A DNA stretch of 64,000 nucleotides from Bordetella genomosp. 4 (GCF_002261185.1 NZ_NEVQ01000015.1:1-64000), one strand, 5' to 3'; numbered from the stretch's first letter, positions 27,126 through 36,965 are shown. Numbers and translations: made by a program. Notes: generated by a model not told the origin, from the letters alone.

Positions 27126-27758
27126 TCATCGCTCACGCTCGCGCCAGACATCATATTCCGGCACCACCATCTCAAAATGCCCTCGCGTGGTGGTGTAAAG
27201 TCGGCCAAACATCCGCCCGATCGGATGATATTTCTCGGGATCGATATATTTGAGATCTGCATCGAACAGGCCTTCGCGCACATGCATGCGCACGACCTCG
27301 CCCAGGGTGATATGCCGATGCGGATTGATCTCGATCATCGCAATCTTGCGGCACTCAAAAGCAACGGGCGCCTCTGCGATGCGTTGAGGCTGAACTATGC
27401 TGGATGGCACCAACGTTAAACCCGCCGCGGTTGCTTCGCAGATATCGCTGGGAAAATCGATCGCGCACACATTCATCGCCTGCGCGAGCGCCTCATCGAC
27501 CAGATGCACGACAAACTCGCCGGTCGCGCGAATGTTGATCGTCGTGTCCTTCAACGCACCGCTGCCGCGTTTATCCTCCAGGCCGATCGCCATCACCGGA
27601 GGGGCCTCGCCCATGACATTGAAAAAACTGAACGGCGCCGTATTGTGGCCGGTCTCCTCGGAATACGTAGAGATCAGCGCGATAGGCCGTGGCACCACCG
27701 TCGACGACAACAAGCGATACTGATCTGCGGGAGGTAGAGCCTGAATATCAATGTCCAT
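27126..27758 (-). CDS. Flavin reductase family protein
   Basis: Predicted 210-residue FMN-binding split-barrel protein. The N-terminal QYRLLSSTVVPRPIALISTYSEETGHNTAPFSFFNVMG pattern matches the DIM6/NTAB flavin reductase group. Members reduce FMN with NAD(P)H for a partner monooxygenase or act as flavin-dependent enzymes themselves. AGGACAAAT precedes the ATG. It is the last gene of the minus-strand catabolic unit, 91 bases after the deacetylase-like gene; no obvious monooxygenase partner is adjacent. Confidence 0.85.
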   Translation of the reverse strand: MDIDIQALPPADQYRLLSSTVVPRPIALISTYSEETGHNTAPFSFFNVMGEAPPVMAIGLEDKRGSGALKDTTINIRATGEFVVHLVDEALAQAMNVCAIDFPSDICEATAAGLTLVPSSIVQPQRIAEAPVAFECRKIAMIEINPHRHITLGEVVRMHVREGLFDADLKYIDPEKYHPIGRMFGRLYTTTRGHFEMVVPEYDVWRERER

Positions 27759-27849
27759 ATTTGTCCTGTTTTGCTACAGCGCACGATGCCAGACACTACC
27801 CATTTCCGTGCATCCCTGCAAACATCCAATCGCTTGGCTGTGCCCTTAT

Positions 27850-28746
27850 TCAGACCACGGTGCCTTCCGGCAATGACAGCAGATGGTCATAGATCTCGCC
27901 CGGCCGCGTGATCCATACCTTGTCGGCCTGCGGATGGTTGACGATATGCTCCAGGGCGCGCCGCAACGCATACAAGCGATAAGGCTGCCCCACGATCATC
28001 GTATGCAACGCGATACCCAATACGAGCGGCTGGCGCTCGGATTGGCGCAGCATCTCTTCGAACTGATGCACGATCATGGTCGCGAACTCTTCACCAGTAT
28101 GATGGCGCACCAGAATCTGCGGAGAGTCATTGATCTCCAGCGAATACGGCATGGACATCAAGCGGCCGTTCCGCGTCTGCATCCATATTGGCTGATCGTC
28201 GCCGGGCCAGTCCATCTCAAAACTGTAGCCGGCCTCTTGCAACAGGTCTGGCGTCACACGGCTTTGCGACATCCACGGCCCCATCCACCCCCGGGGAGCC
28301 CGCCCCGTGTGGCTGGAGATCTTGTCGCGTACGTCTTCGATCAAACGCTTTTCGTCAGCTTCCCACCATTGCCCCTGACGCTCCGCATTGGTCCGGCCGT
28401 GCGCGATGATCTCGTCCCCCCGCGCCATGATGGGCTCGATGACTTCGGGACAGTAGTCAAATATCGCCGTGTTCACCAGATGGCAGGCCGGCGCTTTCAA
28501 TTCGTCAAACAGATCGTACATGCGCCACACCCCTACCCGATTACCATAGTCGCGCCATGCAAAGGTACGCGCATCGGGTCCAGGCAACTCATTGGTCATC
28601 GCATGGCCCAGCCCACCGCCATAAGCGAAGTGCTCGATGTTCAGCGCAAAATATATGGCCAACCGCCGGCCCTGCGGCCAGGAATAGTCGGGACGGCGGG
28701 TGATCGCTGAATATCCATAGCGACCGTGATGCGGCAATTCAAACAT
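27850..28746 (-). CDS. Polysaccharide deacetylase-fold protein, PuuE/allantoinase-like
   Basis: Predicted 298-residue NodB-fold hydrolase. The usual metal-binding TFDD is replaced by ALNIEHF and the HSxxH motif by AHGRTN, a degeneration also known from the metal-independent allantoinase PuuE. Segments GWMGPWMSQSRVTPDLLQEAGY and the C-terminal LGIALHTMIVGQPYR match PuuE-like proteins. AAAGGATC precedes the ATG at 28746. Co-location with an importer and redox enzymes points to hydrolysis of a small C-N substrate, not of chitin; the substrate is unknown. Confidence 0.82.
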   Translation of the reverse strand: MFELPHHGRYGYSAITRRPDYSWPQGRRLAIYFALNIEHFAYGGGLGHAMTNELPGPDARTFAWRDYGNRVGVWRMYDLFDELKAPACHLVNTAIFDYCPEVIEPIMARGDEIIAHGRTNAERQGQWWEADEKRLIEDVRDKISSHTGRAPRGWMGPWMSQSRVTPDLLQEAGYSFEMDWPGDDQPIWMQTRNGRLMSMPYSLEINDSPQILVRHHTGEEFATMIVHQFEEMLRQSERQPLVLGIALHTMIVGQPYRLYALRRALEHIVNHPQADKVWITRPGEIYDHLLSLPEGTVV

Positions 28747-28769
28747 GGTGAGATCCTTTCGATCAGAAT

Positions 28770-29591
28770 TCAATATCTGGCGGCGAGCTCGTCATTGGCG
28801 GCGCGGAAACGGGCCACGGCATCCTGGTGAAATGTGCGCTCCTGTTCGCCGTTATCGACCTGTGGCGGCGGCTCCAGATCAAAATTGCCGTAGTCCTTGC
28901 CGCGCACTAATGACGCCGTGAGCCGCGTCTTGCTGATACAGCGCGAACTGGCCGGGATATAGCTGAACCCCAGGCCCACACGCCGGTGATCGGTATTGTT
29001 GGCACCCGACGCATGGATCAGGAAGGTATCGTGCAGCGACATCTGGCCGGCCCTCACCGGCATGAACTCCGTATGCGATCGATCAAAGGGTACGTCTATC
29101 GTCTGCCCTTTGGACAGCAGGATATTGTCGCTATGGTTCTGGCCGTGATGCAGTTGGCCGAGCTTATGTGATCCCGGCACGACCTCCATGCAGCCCGCCT
29201 CGACCGGCGCATCCGACAGCGCCACCCATGCCGTGACCTGGGTCGAGGGCTCGAGACCAAAATAGGTCGCATCCTGATGCCAGTTGATATAGGCCGAATG
29301 ATGCGGGTTCTTGGGCCAGACAGAAAGGTGAAAGAGCAGAATATCCGGGCCAATCAGATCCTCGACGGCATCCAGCACCGCAGGATGCCGGGCGATCTCA
29401 TCCACCCAGGTAAACAACAGATGAGGCTTGAAATTAAATCCCTTGGTCAATTGCTGTCCCTGCGCGCTCTCGAACGTCTCGAGTTTGGCGAGGTAGGCCG
29501 CGGCCTCCTCGCGGCTGAAAACGTCTACCGGACACACAAAACCCTTATCAGCATAATGATCCACCATCGCCTGCGTGAGTTTCTTTCCCAT
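28770..29591 (-). CDS. Phytanoyl-CoA dioxygenase family protein
   Basis: Predicted 273-residue Fe(II)/2-oxoglutarate oxygenase with a double-stranded beta-helix. The facial triad is visible as WHQDATYFG (HxD, about 103-106) and LIHASGANNTDHRRVGLGF, which supplies the distal His and the 2-oxoglutarate-binding Arg. GGAG precedes the ATG at 29591. It should hydroxylate a small substrate. Its place between an SDR and a PuuE-like hydrolase suggests hydroxylation, then oxidation and hydrolysis, in one catabolic route. Confidence 0.88.
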   Translation of the reverse strand: MGKKLTQAMVDHYADKGFVCPVDVFSREEAAAYLAKLETFESAQGQQLTKGFNFKPHLLFTWVDEIARHPAVLDAVEDLIGPDILLFHLSVWPKNPHHSAYINWHQDATYFGLEPSTQVTAWVALSDAPVEAGCMEVVPGSHKLGQLHHGQNHSDNILLSKGQTIDVPFDRSHTEFMPVRAGQMSLHDTFLIHASGANNTDHRRVGLGFSYIPASSRCISKTRLTASLVRGKDYGNFDLEPPPQVDNGEQERTFHQDAVARFRAANDELAARY

Positions 29592-29661
29592 GTCGAATCT
29601 CCAGAATTACGATGCTGCGTGATAGGAATAAGGCGCGGCACAAACATCGCGCCTGCCGTTG

Positions 29662-30432
29662 CTACATTGCAGACCAGCCGCCATCGACGTAGAGATGGCT
29701 GCCCGTCGTGAAAGAAGAATCGTCGCTTGCCAGGAACAACGCCGCACGCGCCACCTCTTCGGCGCGCGCCAAGCGCCCCATGGCATGCCGGGCCATCCAG
29801 CGTTGCCGGCAGCCCTCGGGATCGTCATAGCGCTGTAACGACCGGCGCAACATCGCGGTATCGGTCACACCAGGCATCAGCGCGTTGACGCGAATACCTT
29901 GTGCCGCATGATCTACCGCCATGGTCTTTGCCAATGCCGCTATCGCACCCTTGGATGCGACATAGGCCGCGTTGTTGCCGCCACTGGAAGCCACCAGCTG
30001 CGACCCCACCAAAATCACCGAGCCCCCACCTCTAGCGATCATCGAGGGCAGTACCGCGTGCAGCCACAGGTAAGCGCCCTTCACATTGATATCGAACACG
30101 CGGTCCCATAGCGCCTCGTCTATCGAGACGACAGTGCCTCCAACGGAGACGCCCGAACACGGCATCATGACATCCACCCCGCCCCACGTTTCAATGATCC
30201 GGGACGCCGCGGCTCCGACTTGGCCCGCCTGCGTGACATCGCAGACCTCGACCAAACACTGGCCAGCGTCGGCCTCGATAGCACCGGCTACTGTCTTTAA
30301 GCCTGCCTCGTCTACATCCACCAGCACGACGCGGGCACCATGCCCAGCAAACAATTGCGCCGTTGCTGCCCCTATGCCCGACGCAGCGCCCGTAATCACG
30401 GCAACCTTACCGCGCAATTTCTGTTCGCCCAT
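29662..30432 (-). CDS. SDR family NAD(P)-dependent oxidoreductase
   Basis: Predicted 256-residue classical short-chain dehydrogenase. GAASGIGAATAQLFA is the cofactor loop, the catalytic Ser lies in LVGSQLVASSGG, and YVASK is the YxxxK motif. VLVDVDE near the second strand suggests an NAD(H) preference. I chose the ATG at 30432 with GGGAG 7 bases upstream, not the GTG six bases earlier. It starts two bases after the LivF-type stop, so it is co-transcribed with the second importer. Confidence 0.9.
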   Translation of the reverse strand: MGEQKLRGKVAVITGAASGIGAATAQLFAGHGARVVLVDVDEAGLKTVAGAIEADAGQCLVEVCDVTQAGQVGAAASRIIETWGGVDVMMPCSGVSVGGTVVSIDEALWDRVFDINVKGAYLWLHAVLPSMIARGGGSVILVGSQLVASSGGNNAAYVASKGAIAALAKTMAVDHAAQGIRVNALMPGVTDTAMLRRSLQRYDDPEGCRQRWMARHAMGRLARAEEVARAALFLASDDSSFTTGSHLYVDGGWSAM

Positions 30433-30434
30433 CG

Positions 30435-31145
30435 TCACACTCCCAAGTAAGCGCTGCGTATCTTTGGACTATCGCGCAGCGCGGCAGCATCGCCGGCGTC
30501 GACATTGCACCCCATCTCCAGAATGACGCCCCGATGCGCCACACTCAGCGCCCAATTGGCGTTCTGTTCAGCCAGGACGATGGCCAGCTTCTCGGTATGC
30601 TGAATCTCCAGCAGGATCTCGCCGATGCGCTCCACGATTATGGGCGCCAGACCCAGCGACGGCTCATCCAGCAAAAACAGTTTGGGAAACGACATCAAAG
30701 CGCGGCCGATCGCCAGCATCTGCTGCTCTCCGCCGCTGAGACTGCCTGCGTCCTGCTTATACCGTTCTTTCAAGCGAGGGAAATACTGGTATATCTGTTC
30801 GGTGCGCGCGGCAATTTCATGGGCTGATCTGCTGTATCCGCCCACGCGCAGGTTCTCGCGCACCGTCAACTGCGCAAACACGCGGCGCCCTTCGGGCGAA
30901 AAACCGATGCCCGCCTTCAGGATCTCATGCGGCTTGCGGCCCTTCAGGCTGTTCCCCTGCCACTGAATATCGCCACGGGCGTAGGGCACCATGCCCAGAA
31001 TGGCTTTCAACGTACTGCTCTTGCCCGCGCCATTCGAGCCGATCAATGCGACTGTCTCGCCCGGCGAGATCGCTAGCGACACGCTCTGCGTGCCCTGAAT
31101 GTGGCCATAGCGCACCTGTAGATCACTGACGCTCAGTAGCGGCAT
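30435..31145 (-). CDS. HAAT ABC transporter ATP-binding protein, LivF type (second system)
   Basis: Predicted 236-residue ATPase with GSNGAGKSS Walker A, LSGGEQQMLAIGRAL signature and LFLLDEPSLGLAP Walker B. It overlaps the LivG-type gene by 23 bases and is followed after two bases by the SDR. This is the second complete HAAT importer in the window; its proteins are clearly diverged from the first set, so a different ligand is likely. Confidence 0.92.
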   Translation of the reverse strand: MPLLSVSDLQVRYGHIQGTQSVSLAISPGETVALIGSNGAGKSSTLKAILGMVPYARGDIQWQGNSLKGRKPHEILKAGIGFSPEGRRVFAQLTVRENLRVGGYSRSAHEIAARTEQIYQYFPRLKERYKQDAGSLSGGEQQMLAIGRALMSFPKLFLLDEPSLGLAPIIVERIGEILLEIQHTEKLAIVLAEQNANWALSVAHRGVILEMGCNVDAGDAAALRDSPKIRSAYLGV

Positions 31146-31905
31146 AGGCCTTCCCCAGATAAGCCTCGATGACTTGCGGATCGGCGAGCACTTCCTCAGG
31201 CGTGCCTTCGGCGATCTTGGTCCCTTGCGAGGTCACAAAAAGCCTGTCGCACAGCCCCGAGATGAACCGCATGTTGTGATCGATCACCATGACCGAAATA
31301 CCGCGGTCCCTTACGCGCGAAATGGTTTCGCGCACGTGGTCGGTTTCTTCGGCGCTCAGCCCGGCGACGGGCTCGTCCAGCATGATCATGCGCGGCTCGG
31401 CAGCCAGCGCGATGACGATACCCAAGGTTTTCTGATGACCATAGGGCAATGAATCCGCTTGCGCATCAGCCAGCGAATCCAGCCCCAGCCACGCCAGCAG
31501 ATGATCGGCGCGCGCCTCGGCCTCATCTCGCAACTGCCGCGCACGAGCAGTAGACAGAAACGTTGCCCAATGGCCTGGGTAGGATTGCAGATAAGTACCC
31601 CGGATGGCGTTCTCGCGCACGGTCTGGCTTTTGTAAACCGCTGTCGATTGAAACGTGCGCACCAGGCCACGGCTGGCACGCTCATGCGGCGGCATTCGCG
31701 TCACGTCCTGCCCATCGAAACGGACCTCTCCAGTATTCGGCACGATCATTCCGCTGACCAGATTGACGACTGTAGTCTTGCCGGCGCCATTAGGGCCGAT
31801 CAGTCCCACGATTTCGCCTTTGTCAACGCTGAAACTGAGGTTATTGACGGCCATCAATCCGCCAAACCGCCGCGACAGATTGGAAACCTCGAGCAATCGG
31901 CTCAT
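31123..31905 (-). CDS. HAAT ABC transporter ATP-binding protein, LivG type (second system)
   Basis: Predicted 260-residue ATPase with GPNGAGKTT Walker A, MIMLDEPVAGLSAEE Walker B and VIDHNM switch. The signature region is DSLPYGHQKTLGIVIAL, a typical LivG variant. The start overlaps the LivM-type stop as ATGA. Motor subunit with the LivF-type protein. Confidence 0.92.
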   Translation of the reverse strand: MSRLLEVSNLSRRFGGLMAVNNLSFSVDKGEIVGLIGPNGAGKTTVVNLVSGMIVPNTGEVRFDGQDVTRMPPHERASRGLVRTFQSTAVYKSQTVRENAIRGTYLQSYPGHWATFLSTARARQLRDEAEARADHLLAWLGLDSLADAQADSLPYGHQKTLGIVIALAAEPRMIMLDEPVAGLSAEETDHVRETISRVRDRGISVMVIDHNMRFISGLCDRLFVTSQGTKIAEGTPEEVLADPQVIEAYLGKAYAATERQ

Positions 31906-32870
31906 GTCTGCCTCCGCCGGAAAACAACCGTCGCCCCGTGACGGATCAAGGACAGCAACCCAATCATGCCCCCTGGCAACGCCGCCATCACGACGATCAG
32001 AATCACACCAAAAATAATCTGCTGCAGCTCTACGTAGCCGCGCAACAGTTCCGGCAGAGCCACCATAAAGACCGTACCGATAAGCGGACCCAGCAGGTAA
32101 TACATGCCTCCCAGCACATTCATCACCACCATGCCCAAGGAGACATTCATGTCAAAACCCGTCGGGTCCACTGCATGGACCAGCTGCGCCGACAACGAGC
32201 CCTGCAACCCCACCAACGCGCACGCGATCACAAAGATCATGACCTTCAGCCTGATGACAGGCACGCCAGAGCTTTCCGCGATCCGGTCAGCCTCGCGTAC
32301 CGCGTCCATAGAACGCCCGATTTCCGAGCACAGAATGCGCCACACAATGCCAACGGACAGCACCGTAATGAACAGCGAGAAATAGTAAAACGCCACAGGC
32401 GACGCAAAGAATGGCAATCCCAATGGAATTTCCTGTATGCCATTAGCCCCTCCTGTGACCGATTGCCATTCCACGAACACCAAACGCAATATTTCGCCCA
32501 ATAGAAAGGTCACCAGCACAAAATATTTCCCCGTCAGCCGTAGCACAATAGGGCCAATGATCAACGCCAACAGGCCCGAAGCGGCACAGCCTGCCAACAT
32601 CGCCAATAGAAATGGCCACCCCATCTCGACCTGCAACAAGACGCACGTGTACGCCGCCACACCCATAAAGGCGCCATGCGCCAATGACACATGGCCGGTG
32701 CGGATGATCAGATTCAGGCTGGCTGCGCCTATCATCGCCAGCACCACCATGGTCCCCAGCGTGATGTAAAAGGAGTTGTTGACCACAACGGGCCACAACA
32801 GAGCCACCGCCAGAATGACCATGGTGATCCAGCCAATACGCGAGAAGCCGCGTTTACGTAGCTTGGGCAT
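31902..32870 (-). CDS. HAAT ABC transporter permease, LivM type (second system)
   Basis: Predicted 322-residue inner-membrane permease with about nine hydrophobic segments and the LivM-type RTGHVSLAHGAFMGVAAYT and LRLTGKYFVLVTFLLGEILR regions. The ATG at 32870 has GAGGGAA upstream; a frame starting at 32933 overlaps the LivH-type gene and is not preferred. Partner of the LivH-type protein. Confidence 0.9.
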   Translation of the reverse strand: MPKLRKRGFSRIGWITMVILAVALLWPVVVNNSFYITLGTMVVLAMIGAASLNLIIRTGHVSLAHGAFMGVAAYTCVLLQVEMGWPFLLAMLAGCAASGLLALIIGPIVLRLTGKYFVLVTFLLGEILRLVFVEWQSVTGGANGIQEIPLGLPFFASPVAFYYFSLFITVLSVGIVWRILCSEIGRSMDAVREADRIAESSGVPVIRLKVMIFVIACALVGLQGSLSAQLVHAVDPTGFDMNVSLGMVVMNVLGGMYYLLGPLIGTVFMVALPELLRGYVELQQIIFGVILIVVMAALPGGMIGLLSLIRHGATVVFRRRQT

Positions 32871-32916
32871 GGTTCCCTCTACTCGGATAGTGCTTCGCCC
32901 GCCGATGGGCAAGGAT

Positions 32917-33783
32917 TCATTCAGGTTTTCCAAGGAGCCCCCACGGTCGGAATATCAGCAACGCGACGACCACGCCGAATGAGACGAACGACGATACCGA
33001 CGCGCCATAGAAAGTGGACAGAAAACTCTCCGCAAAGCCCAGCAGTACGCCGCCCAGCGCCGCACCGGATACGCTACCCATTCCCCCTAAGATCACCACA
33101 ATGAATGCGACCATCAGCGGGCGATCTCCCATGAATGGCGACAAGGCATAGGTCTGGGCATACAGACCGCCCGCCAACGCCGTCATGAAAATCGCAATGA
33201 AAAAGGCCAGCATGTAGATGAATCGCGTATTGATGCCTTGCGTGGCCGCGATATCGGAATCGAGCGCCGCGGCGCGCATCGCCAGCCCCTGCCGCGTATG
33301 CGTAACGAAAAACCAGAACAAACCCAGCACCACGACGGCGATGCCCATGATGATCAGCCGATCCATCGGCAGCAATACACCGTGCACATCGAGCATGGTG
33401 TCTGTCACAGCAGGCAATGATCGCTCGTTCACGTCCCATATCAGCACCGCTGCATAGACCAGCGCCATATTCAGGCCCAGCAGCGCAATCATGCTCTGGA
33501 ACATCTTGTGGTAGAACCAGCGGAACACCAGACGTTCCAGCACCAACGCCAACAGCGCGACCAGCAGCGCGCCGCCCACCACGGCCACCGGATACGGCAG
33601 ACCGTACATGCCATACAAGTAGTACAGCGCGTAGCCTCCCAACATGGCAAAGGCGCCGTGCGCAAAATTGACCACGCGCATGATGCCGAACAGCAGCGTA
33701 AAGCCCAACGCAACCAGGATGTAGATGGAACTGAGGCTCAGGCCGTTGATGAAGACCTGGCTCAGGATCGGTAAAGAGAACAT
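32917..33783 (-). CDS. HAAT ABC transporter permease, LivH type (second system)
   Basis: Predicted 288-residue permease beginning MFSLPILSQVFINGLSLSSIY with the conserved MRVVNFAHGAFAMLGGY. A further conserved stretch, VILGGMGSVSGAALGGVLLG, lies near the C-terminus. It follows the binding-protein gene by 94 bases, which contain no further gene. Membrane half-channel of the second importer. Confidence 0.92.
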   Translation of the reverse strand: MFSLPILSQVFINGLSLSSIYILVALGFTLLFGIMRVVNFAHGAFAMLGGYALYYLYGMYGLPYPVAVVGGALLVALLALVLERLVFRWFYHKMFQSMIALLGLNMALVYAAVLIWDVNERSLPAVTDTMLDVHGVLLPMDRLIIMGIAVVVLGLFWFFVTHTRQGLAMRAAALDSDIAATQGINTRFIYMLAFFIAIFMTALAGGLYAQTYALSPFMGDRPLMVAFIVVILGGMGSVSGAALGGVLLGFAESFLSTFYGASVSSFVSFGVVVALLIFRPWGLLGKPE

Positions 33784-33877
33784 CGGCGGATCTCACTAGG
33801 TCGGACGACTGGATGCCGGGCGCCACCGTTCCGAGCGGTCAAGCGGCGCGCGAGTACGACGTCATTGCAGGAATGGC

Positions 33878-35047
33878 TCAGCGCTTTTCGGGCTGCAATG
33901 CCTGGATAGTGACCTGCTTGCCGTCCTTGACCTCGACGATCCAGAACTTCATCAGCAACTGGTGCTCGACGCCGTAGTCTTTCATCCCGCCCCAACGCAC
34001 CGGCCCGAACAGTCCAGCATCGTAGTCGTCGAGTTTCTCCAGCGAATCACGCACCGCAGTGACCTCTGTCGTCCCGGCACGGCGAATCGCCTCGAGCATG
34101 ATTTTGGCGGCGTTGTACCAGCCTGGCGCTTGAGCGTTGATCACGCCGTCGCCGTATTTCTTGCGATAGGCCTCGATAAAGCCCTTTGCGTCAGGCGAAT
34201 CGAAGTCGAACACGTTCAGCGAAATAAAGCCGTTTGCCAGCGGTCCGGCGATATCCACGATCTCGTCGACCGAAGGTCCGCCAACTTGCCAGATGGTCTT
34301 TTTAAAACCGCTCTGGCGCGCCTGTTTCAGCAGCAGTGCGGCCTCACCCGGTGCGTTGCTGTTCAAGTCCAGCGCATCGACATTCTGGGCAATCATGCGC
34401 GCCATCAAGGGAGTGAATTCCTTGGCGCCGCGATCGTAGAGTTCAGTCCAGACCTCGATGCCGTTGGCCTTGTAGTATTCGGCCAATTGAGGCACGACAG
34501 ACTGCCCCACCGCATCGTTGGGCGCGATCAAGGCGACCTTCTTGACCTCGGGATGCGTCTCATGGAACCACTTCACCATCGGCGGCCCGAACTCCACCGT
34601 GCTGTTCATCGCGCGGAAGTTGAAAGGCGATTTCGACTCGTTCTTCAAGATGGTGGGCGAAAAGCCATTGGATAACAACAGCACCTTGGCCGGGTTCGTC
34701 ACTGCTACCGCGCTCAACACCGACGGAGACCCAATGGGGCCGATGATGAACTTGACGTTGTCGGCATTGATCAGGCGATCGGCCGCCAATCGTCCTCCCG
34801 CTGCGGTGTATTTATCGTCGTACATGACCAGCTTCGGCGTGTAGACCTTGTCGCCTACCTTCAGGCCGCCTGCCGCGTTGACTTCGTCGAACGCGATCTG
34901 GATCCCACGCTGCAGGGCCAGCCCCCAGGCGGTACCGCCGCCTGACAGTGGTCCGATGCCGCCGATTTTCAATTCTTCCTGGGCGCCGGCTGTAGAGGCC
35001 AGCATCATCGCTGCAACGAATGACAGTACCTTGATCTGCTTGAACAT
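33878..35047 (-). CDS. HAAT ABC transporter substrate-binding protein (second system)
   Basis: Predicted 389-residue periplasmic binding protein with a Sec signal peptide (MFKQIKVLSFVAAMMLASTAGAQ, cleavage after AGA). The mature start, EELKIGGIGPLSGGGTAWG, is typical of the peripla_BP_6 family. AAGGGGAA precedes the ATG at 35047; a longer frame to 35149 has no site. First gene of the second importer operon, downstream of the amidase on the same strand. Confidence 0.92.
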   Translation of the reverse strand: MFKQIKVLSFVAAMMLASTAGAQEELKIGGIGPLSGGGTAWGLALQRGIQIAFDEVNAAGGLKVGDKVYTPKLVMYDDKYTAAGGRLAADRLINADNVKFIIGPIGSPSVLSAVAVTNPAKVLLLSNGFSPTILKNESKSPFNFRAMNSTVEFGPPMVKWFHETHPEVKKVALIAPNDAVGQSVVPQLAEYYKANGIEVWTELYDRGAKEFTPLMARMIAQNVDALDLNSNAPGEAALLLKQARQSGFKKTIWQVGGPSVDEIVDIAGPLANGFISLNVFDFDSPDAKGFIEAYRKKYGDGVINAQAPGWYNAAKIMLEAIRRAGTTEVTAVRDSLEKLDDYDAGLFGPVRWGGMKDYGVEHQLLMKFWIVEVKDGKQVTIQALQPEKR

Positions 35048-35167
35048 GCGCGTTCCCCTTGAACAATTTGATTTGACTTGCCTCAGCTTGTTGTAGTGAT
35101 CTTCCTCGTGTCGATATGCCTTCCTGAAAGTGTCCACCGCACGTTTCAAGTCCCCGGCGCGCCGCCG

Positions 35168-36574
35168 CTAGGCCGCCTCCCGATCGATAGCGGGATGCTG
35201 TCCGCGCCAGGCTGTGACCTGCTCGAATCCTGCGCCCGCCCGCAGGACTTTGGCGTCCTCATGGCAACGGCCAACGAATTGCAGCGATAAGGGCAACCCG
35301 TCACTGGACAAACCGCACATCACGGCCAAGGCTGGGTGCCCAGTCAGATTGAAAGGCGAACGCGCCTGGCGGGCATAAGTACGAACGAACTCGACTTCGT
35401 CGTCTATCGCCGAAGCCGGCTCCAGAGAATTGGCGACGATCAAGATGTCAACGTCGCGCAACACCCGGTCAACCGCCTGAATCAGCTGCAGGCGCCAGCG
35501 TTGCGCCTGCACATAGTCTCCCGCACCAAGAAATGCGCCGACGATCAGTTTTCGCCGGGCGATATACGAGTAATCCGCCGGCCGCTCGCGCAGCCAATTC
35601 GCGTGCACCGCCCAGGACTCGGCATGGAAGATGACGCGTTGAGCGGTAGTAAAGCGGGCCAGCGGCGGCAGGCTCACATCTGTCACGGACGCACCGTGTT
35701 GACGCAATACCTGAACCGCGTCGTCGATGGCGCCGACCACCTCGGCACTGGCCTGCATGTCCTGCTCATGAAAATGGCGCACCAGACCAAAGCGCAGGTC
35801 GCGCAAACCGCTAGACAATTCGGCGGTGTAATCGTCCACGGTTTGCCGTGCGCTGCCTGGGTCCTCGGGGTCGTGGCCGCCGATAATGTTCATTGCAATG
35901 GCGAGATCCTCGCTCGAACGCGCAATAGGCCCGACATGGTCCAGCGTAAAACACAGTGGAAACACCCCATGGCGCGACACCGCGCCATAAGTAGGTTTCA
36001 ATCCCACCACGCCGCAGTGCCCGGCCGGGTTACGGATCGACCCGCCAGTATCTGTGCCCAACGCCAATGGCACGAACCCTGCCGCCACCGCCGCACCCGA
36101 TCCCGAAGACGAGCCTCCCGTCTGATGCTCTGTATCCCACGGATTGCGGGCCGGCGGATAGGCGGCATCGTCGCTGGGACCTCCGATCGCGAACTCGTGC
36201 AACGCCAGCTTGCCCAGGCTGATCGCGCCCGCGTCATGCAAGCGCCTGACGACTGTCGCATCACGCTCGGCCACTTGGTCGAGCATCAGGCGGGAATGGC
36301 AACTCGTGACTTGCCCGGCCATGTCGATCAGATCCTTGAATGCGACCGGAACGCCATGCAGCGGTCCTCTCCAATTTCCGGCAGCGATCTCGCGCCCTGC
36401 CTGGCGGGCTTGGGCGATCGCACCCTCCGCGTCCAACGACACAAAGGCGTTGATGCCGCCGTCATAGCGGGCAATCCGCTGCAGCAGCGCCGTCACTACA
36501 GTTTCGGGTGTCAGGGCACCGCTACGGTAGGCACGCGACAGTTCCGAGGCAGTCATCCAGTGAATATCGTTCAC
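35168..36574 (-). CDS. Amidase signature enzyme, AtzE/HpxY-like
   Basis: Predicted 468-residue amidase. The Ser-cisSer-Lys triad is visible as Lys80 (VAFKDLIDM), Ser155 (TGGSSSGSG) and Ser179 (GTDTGGSIR), with normal spacing. I chose GTG 36574 because GAGGAG lies 6 bases upstream and the start overlaps the preceding small gene as GTGA; an in-frame ATG at 36604 lies inside that gene. A small partner protein encoded immediately upstream is typical of carboxybiuret/oxalurate-type amidases (AtzE with AtzG, HpxY with HpxX). Ureide or carbamoyl-acid hydrolysis is inferred. Confidence 0.87.
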   Translation of the reverse strand: MNDIHWMTASELSRAYRSGALTPETVVTALLQRIARYDGGINAFVSLDAEGAIAQARQAGREIAAGNWRGPLHGVPVAFKDLIDMAGQVTSCHSRLMLDQVAERDATVVRRLHDAGAISLGKLALHEFAIGGPSDDAAYPPARNPWDTEHQTGGSSSGSGAAVAAGFVPLALGTDTGGSIRNPAGHCGVVGLKPTYGAVSRHGVFPLCFTLDHVGPIARSSEDLAIAMNIIGGHDPEDPGSARQTVDDYTAELSSGLRDLRFGLVRHFHEQDMQASAEVVGAIDDAVQVLRQHGASVTDVSLPPLARFTTAQRVIFHAESWAVHANWLRERPADYSYIARRKLIVGAFLGAGDYVQAQRWRLQLIQAVDRVLRDVDILIVANSLEPASAIDDEVEFVRTYARQARSPFNLTGHPALAVMCGLSSDGLPLSLQFVGRCHEDAKVLRAGAGFEQVTAWRGQHPAIDREAA

Positions 36575-36777
36575 GAGCAACTCCTCGCCTGCATCGGAGG
36601 CCACACCTCGGCCTTCACATCGTCGAGCGCAAACAAGACGTTGCGCAGCTGCATCGCCGACTGAACCGCGGCCAGCAGATCCTGTTCAAAGGTGCCTACG
36701 ATTTCATCCAGGCCCGCATCGCGCGCCATCAGCAGATACAAGGGGTTGACCCGACTGGCCGCACCGGACGACGCCAT
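36571..36777 (-). CDS. Small amidase-partner protein (AtzG/HpxX/GatC-like candidate)
   Basis: Predicted 68-residue protein ending in a GTGA overlap with the amidase start. It is mostly helical with a Pro-containing acidic tail (VLFALDDVKAEVWPPM) reminiscent of DUF4089/AtzG and GatC subunits, which stabilise their amidases and shape the active site. GGGA lies about 9 bases before the ATG. Similarity is judged only from size, pattern and position, so the family assignment is tentative, but the gene itself looks real. Confidence 0.6.
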   Translation of the reverse strand: MASSGAASRVNPLYLLMARDAGLDEIVGTFEQDLLAAVQSAMQLRNVLFALDDVKAEVWPPMQARSCS

Positions 36778-36838
36778 GATTGCATTCCCAGTTAGTAAAC
36801 ATGGCAGTAGTTAACCGGATTACTTCATAAATAACTAT

Positions 36839-36851
36839 TGGATAATATCCA
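36839..36851. promoter_or_regulatory. Candidate LysR-box (T-N11-A palindrome)
   Basis: TGGATA-A-TATCCA is a perfect 6-1-6 palindrome that fits the T-N11-A consensus of LysR-type binding sites. It lies in the 188-base, AT-rich space between the divergent amidase operon and the LysR gene, where such regulators usually bind. Confidence 0.5.
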
Positions 36852-36965
36852 TGCATTATTCGAAAAAAACTAAGTCCCAAATCGGCCTCGGATGGCGGAG
36901 TATTAGCGGCTGCCAATGCAGCAGAGACCTGTGCTGATGCGGACGTCTCGATCGGGGAAACGGGC

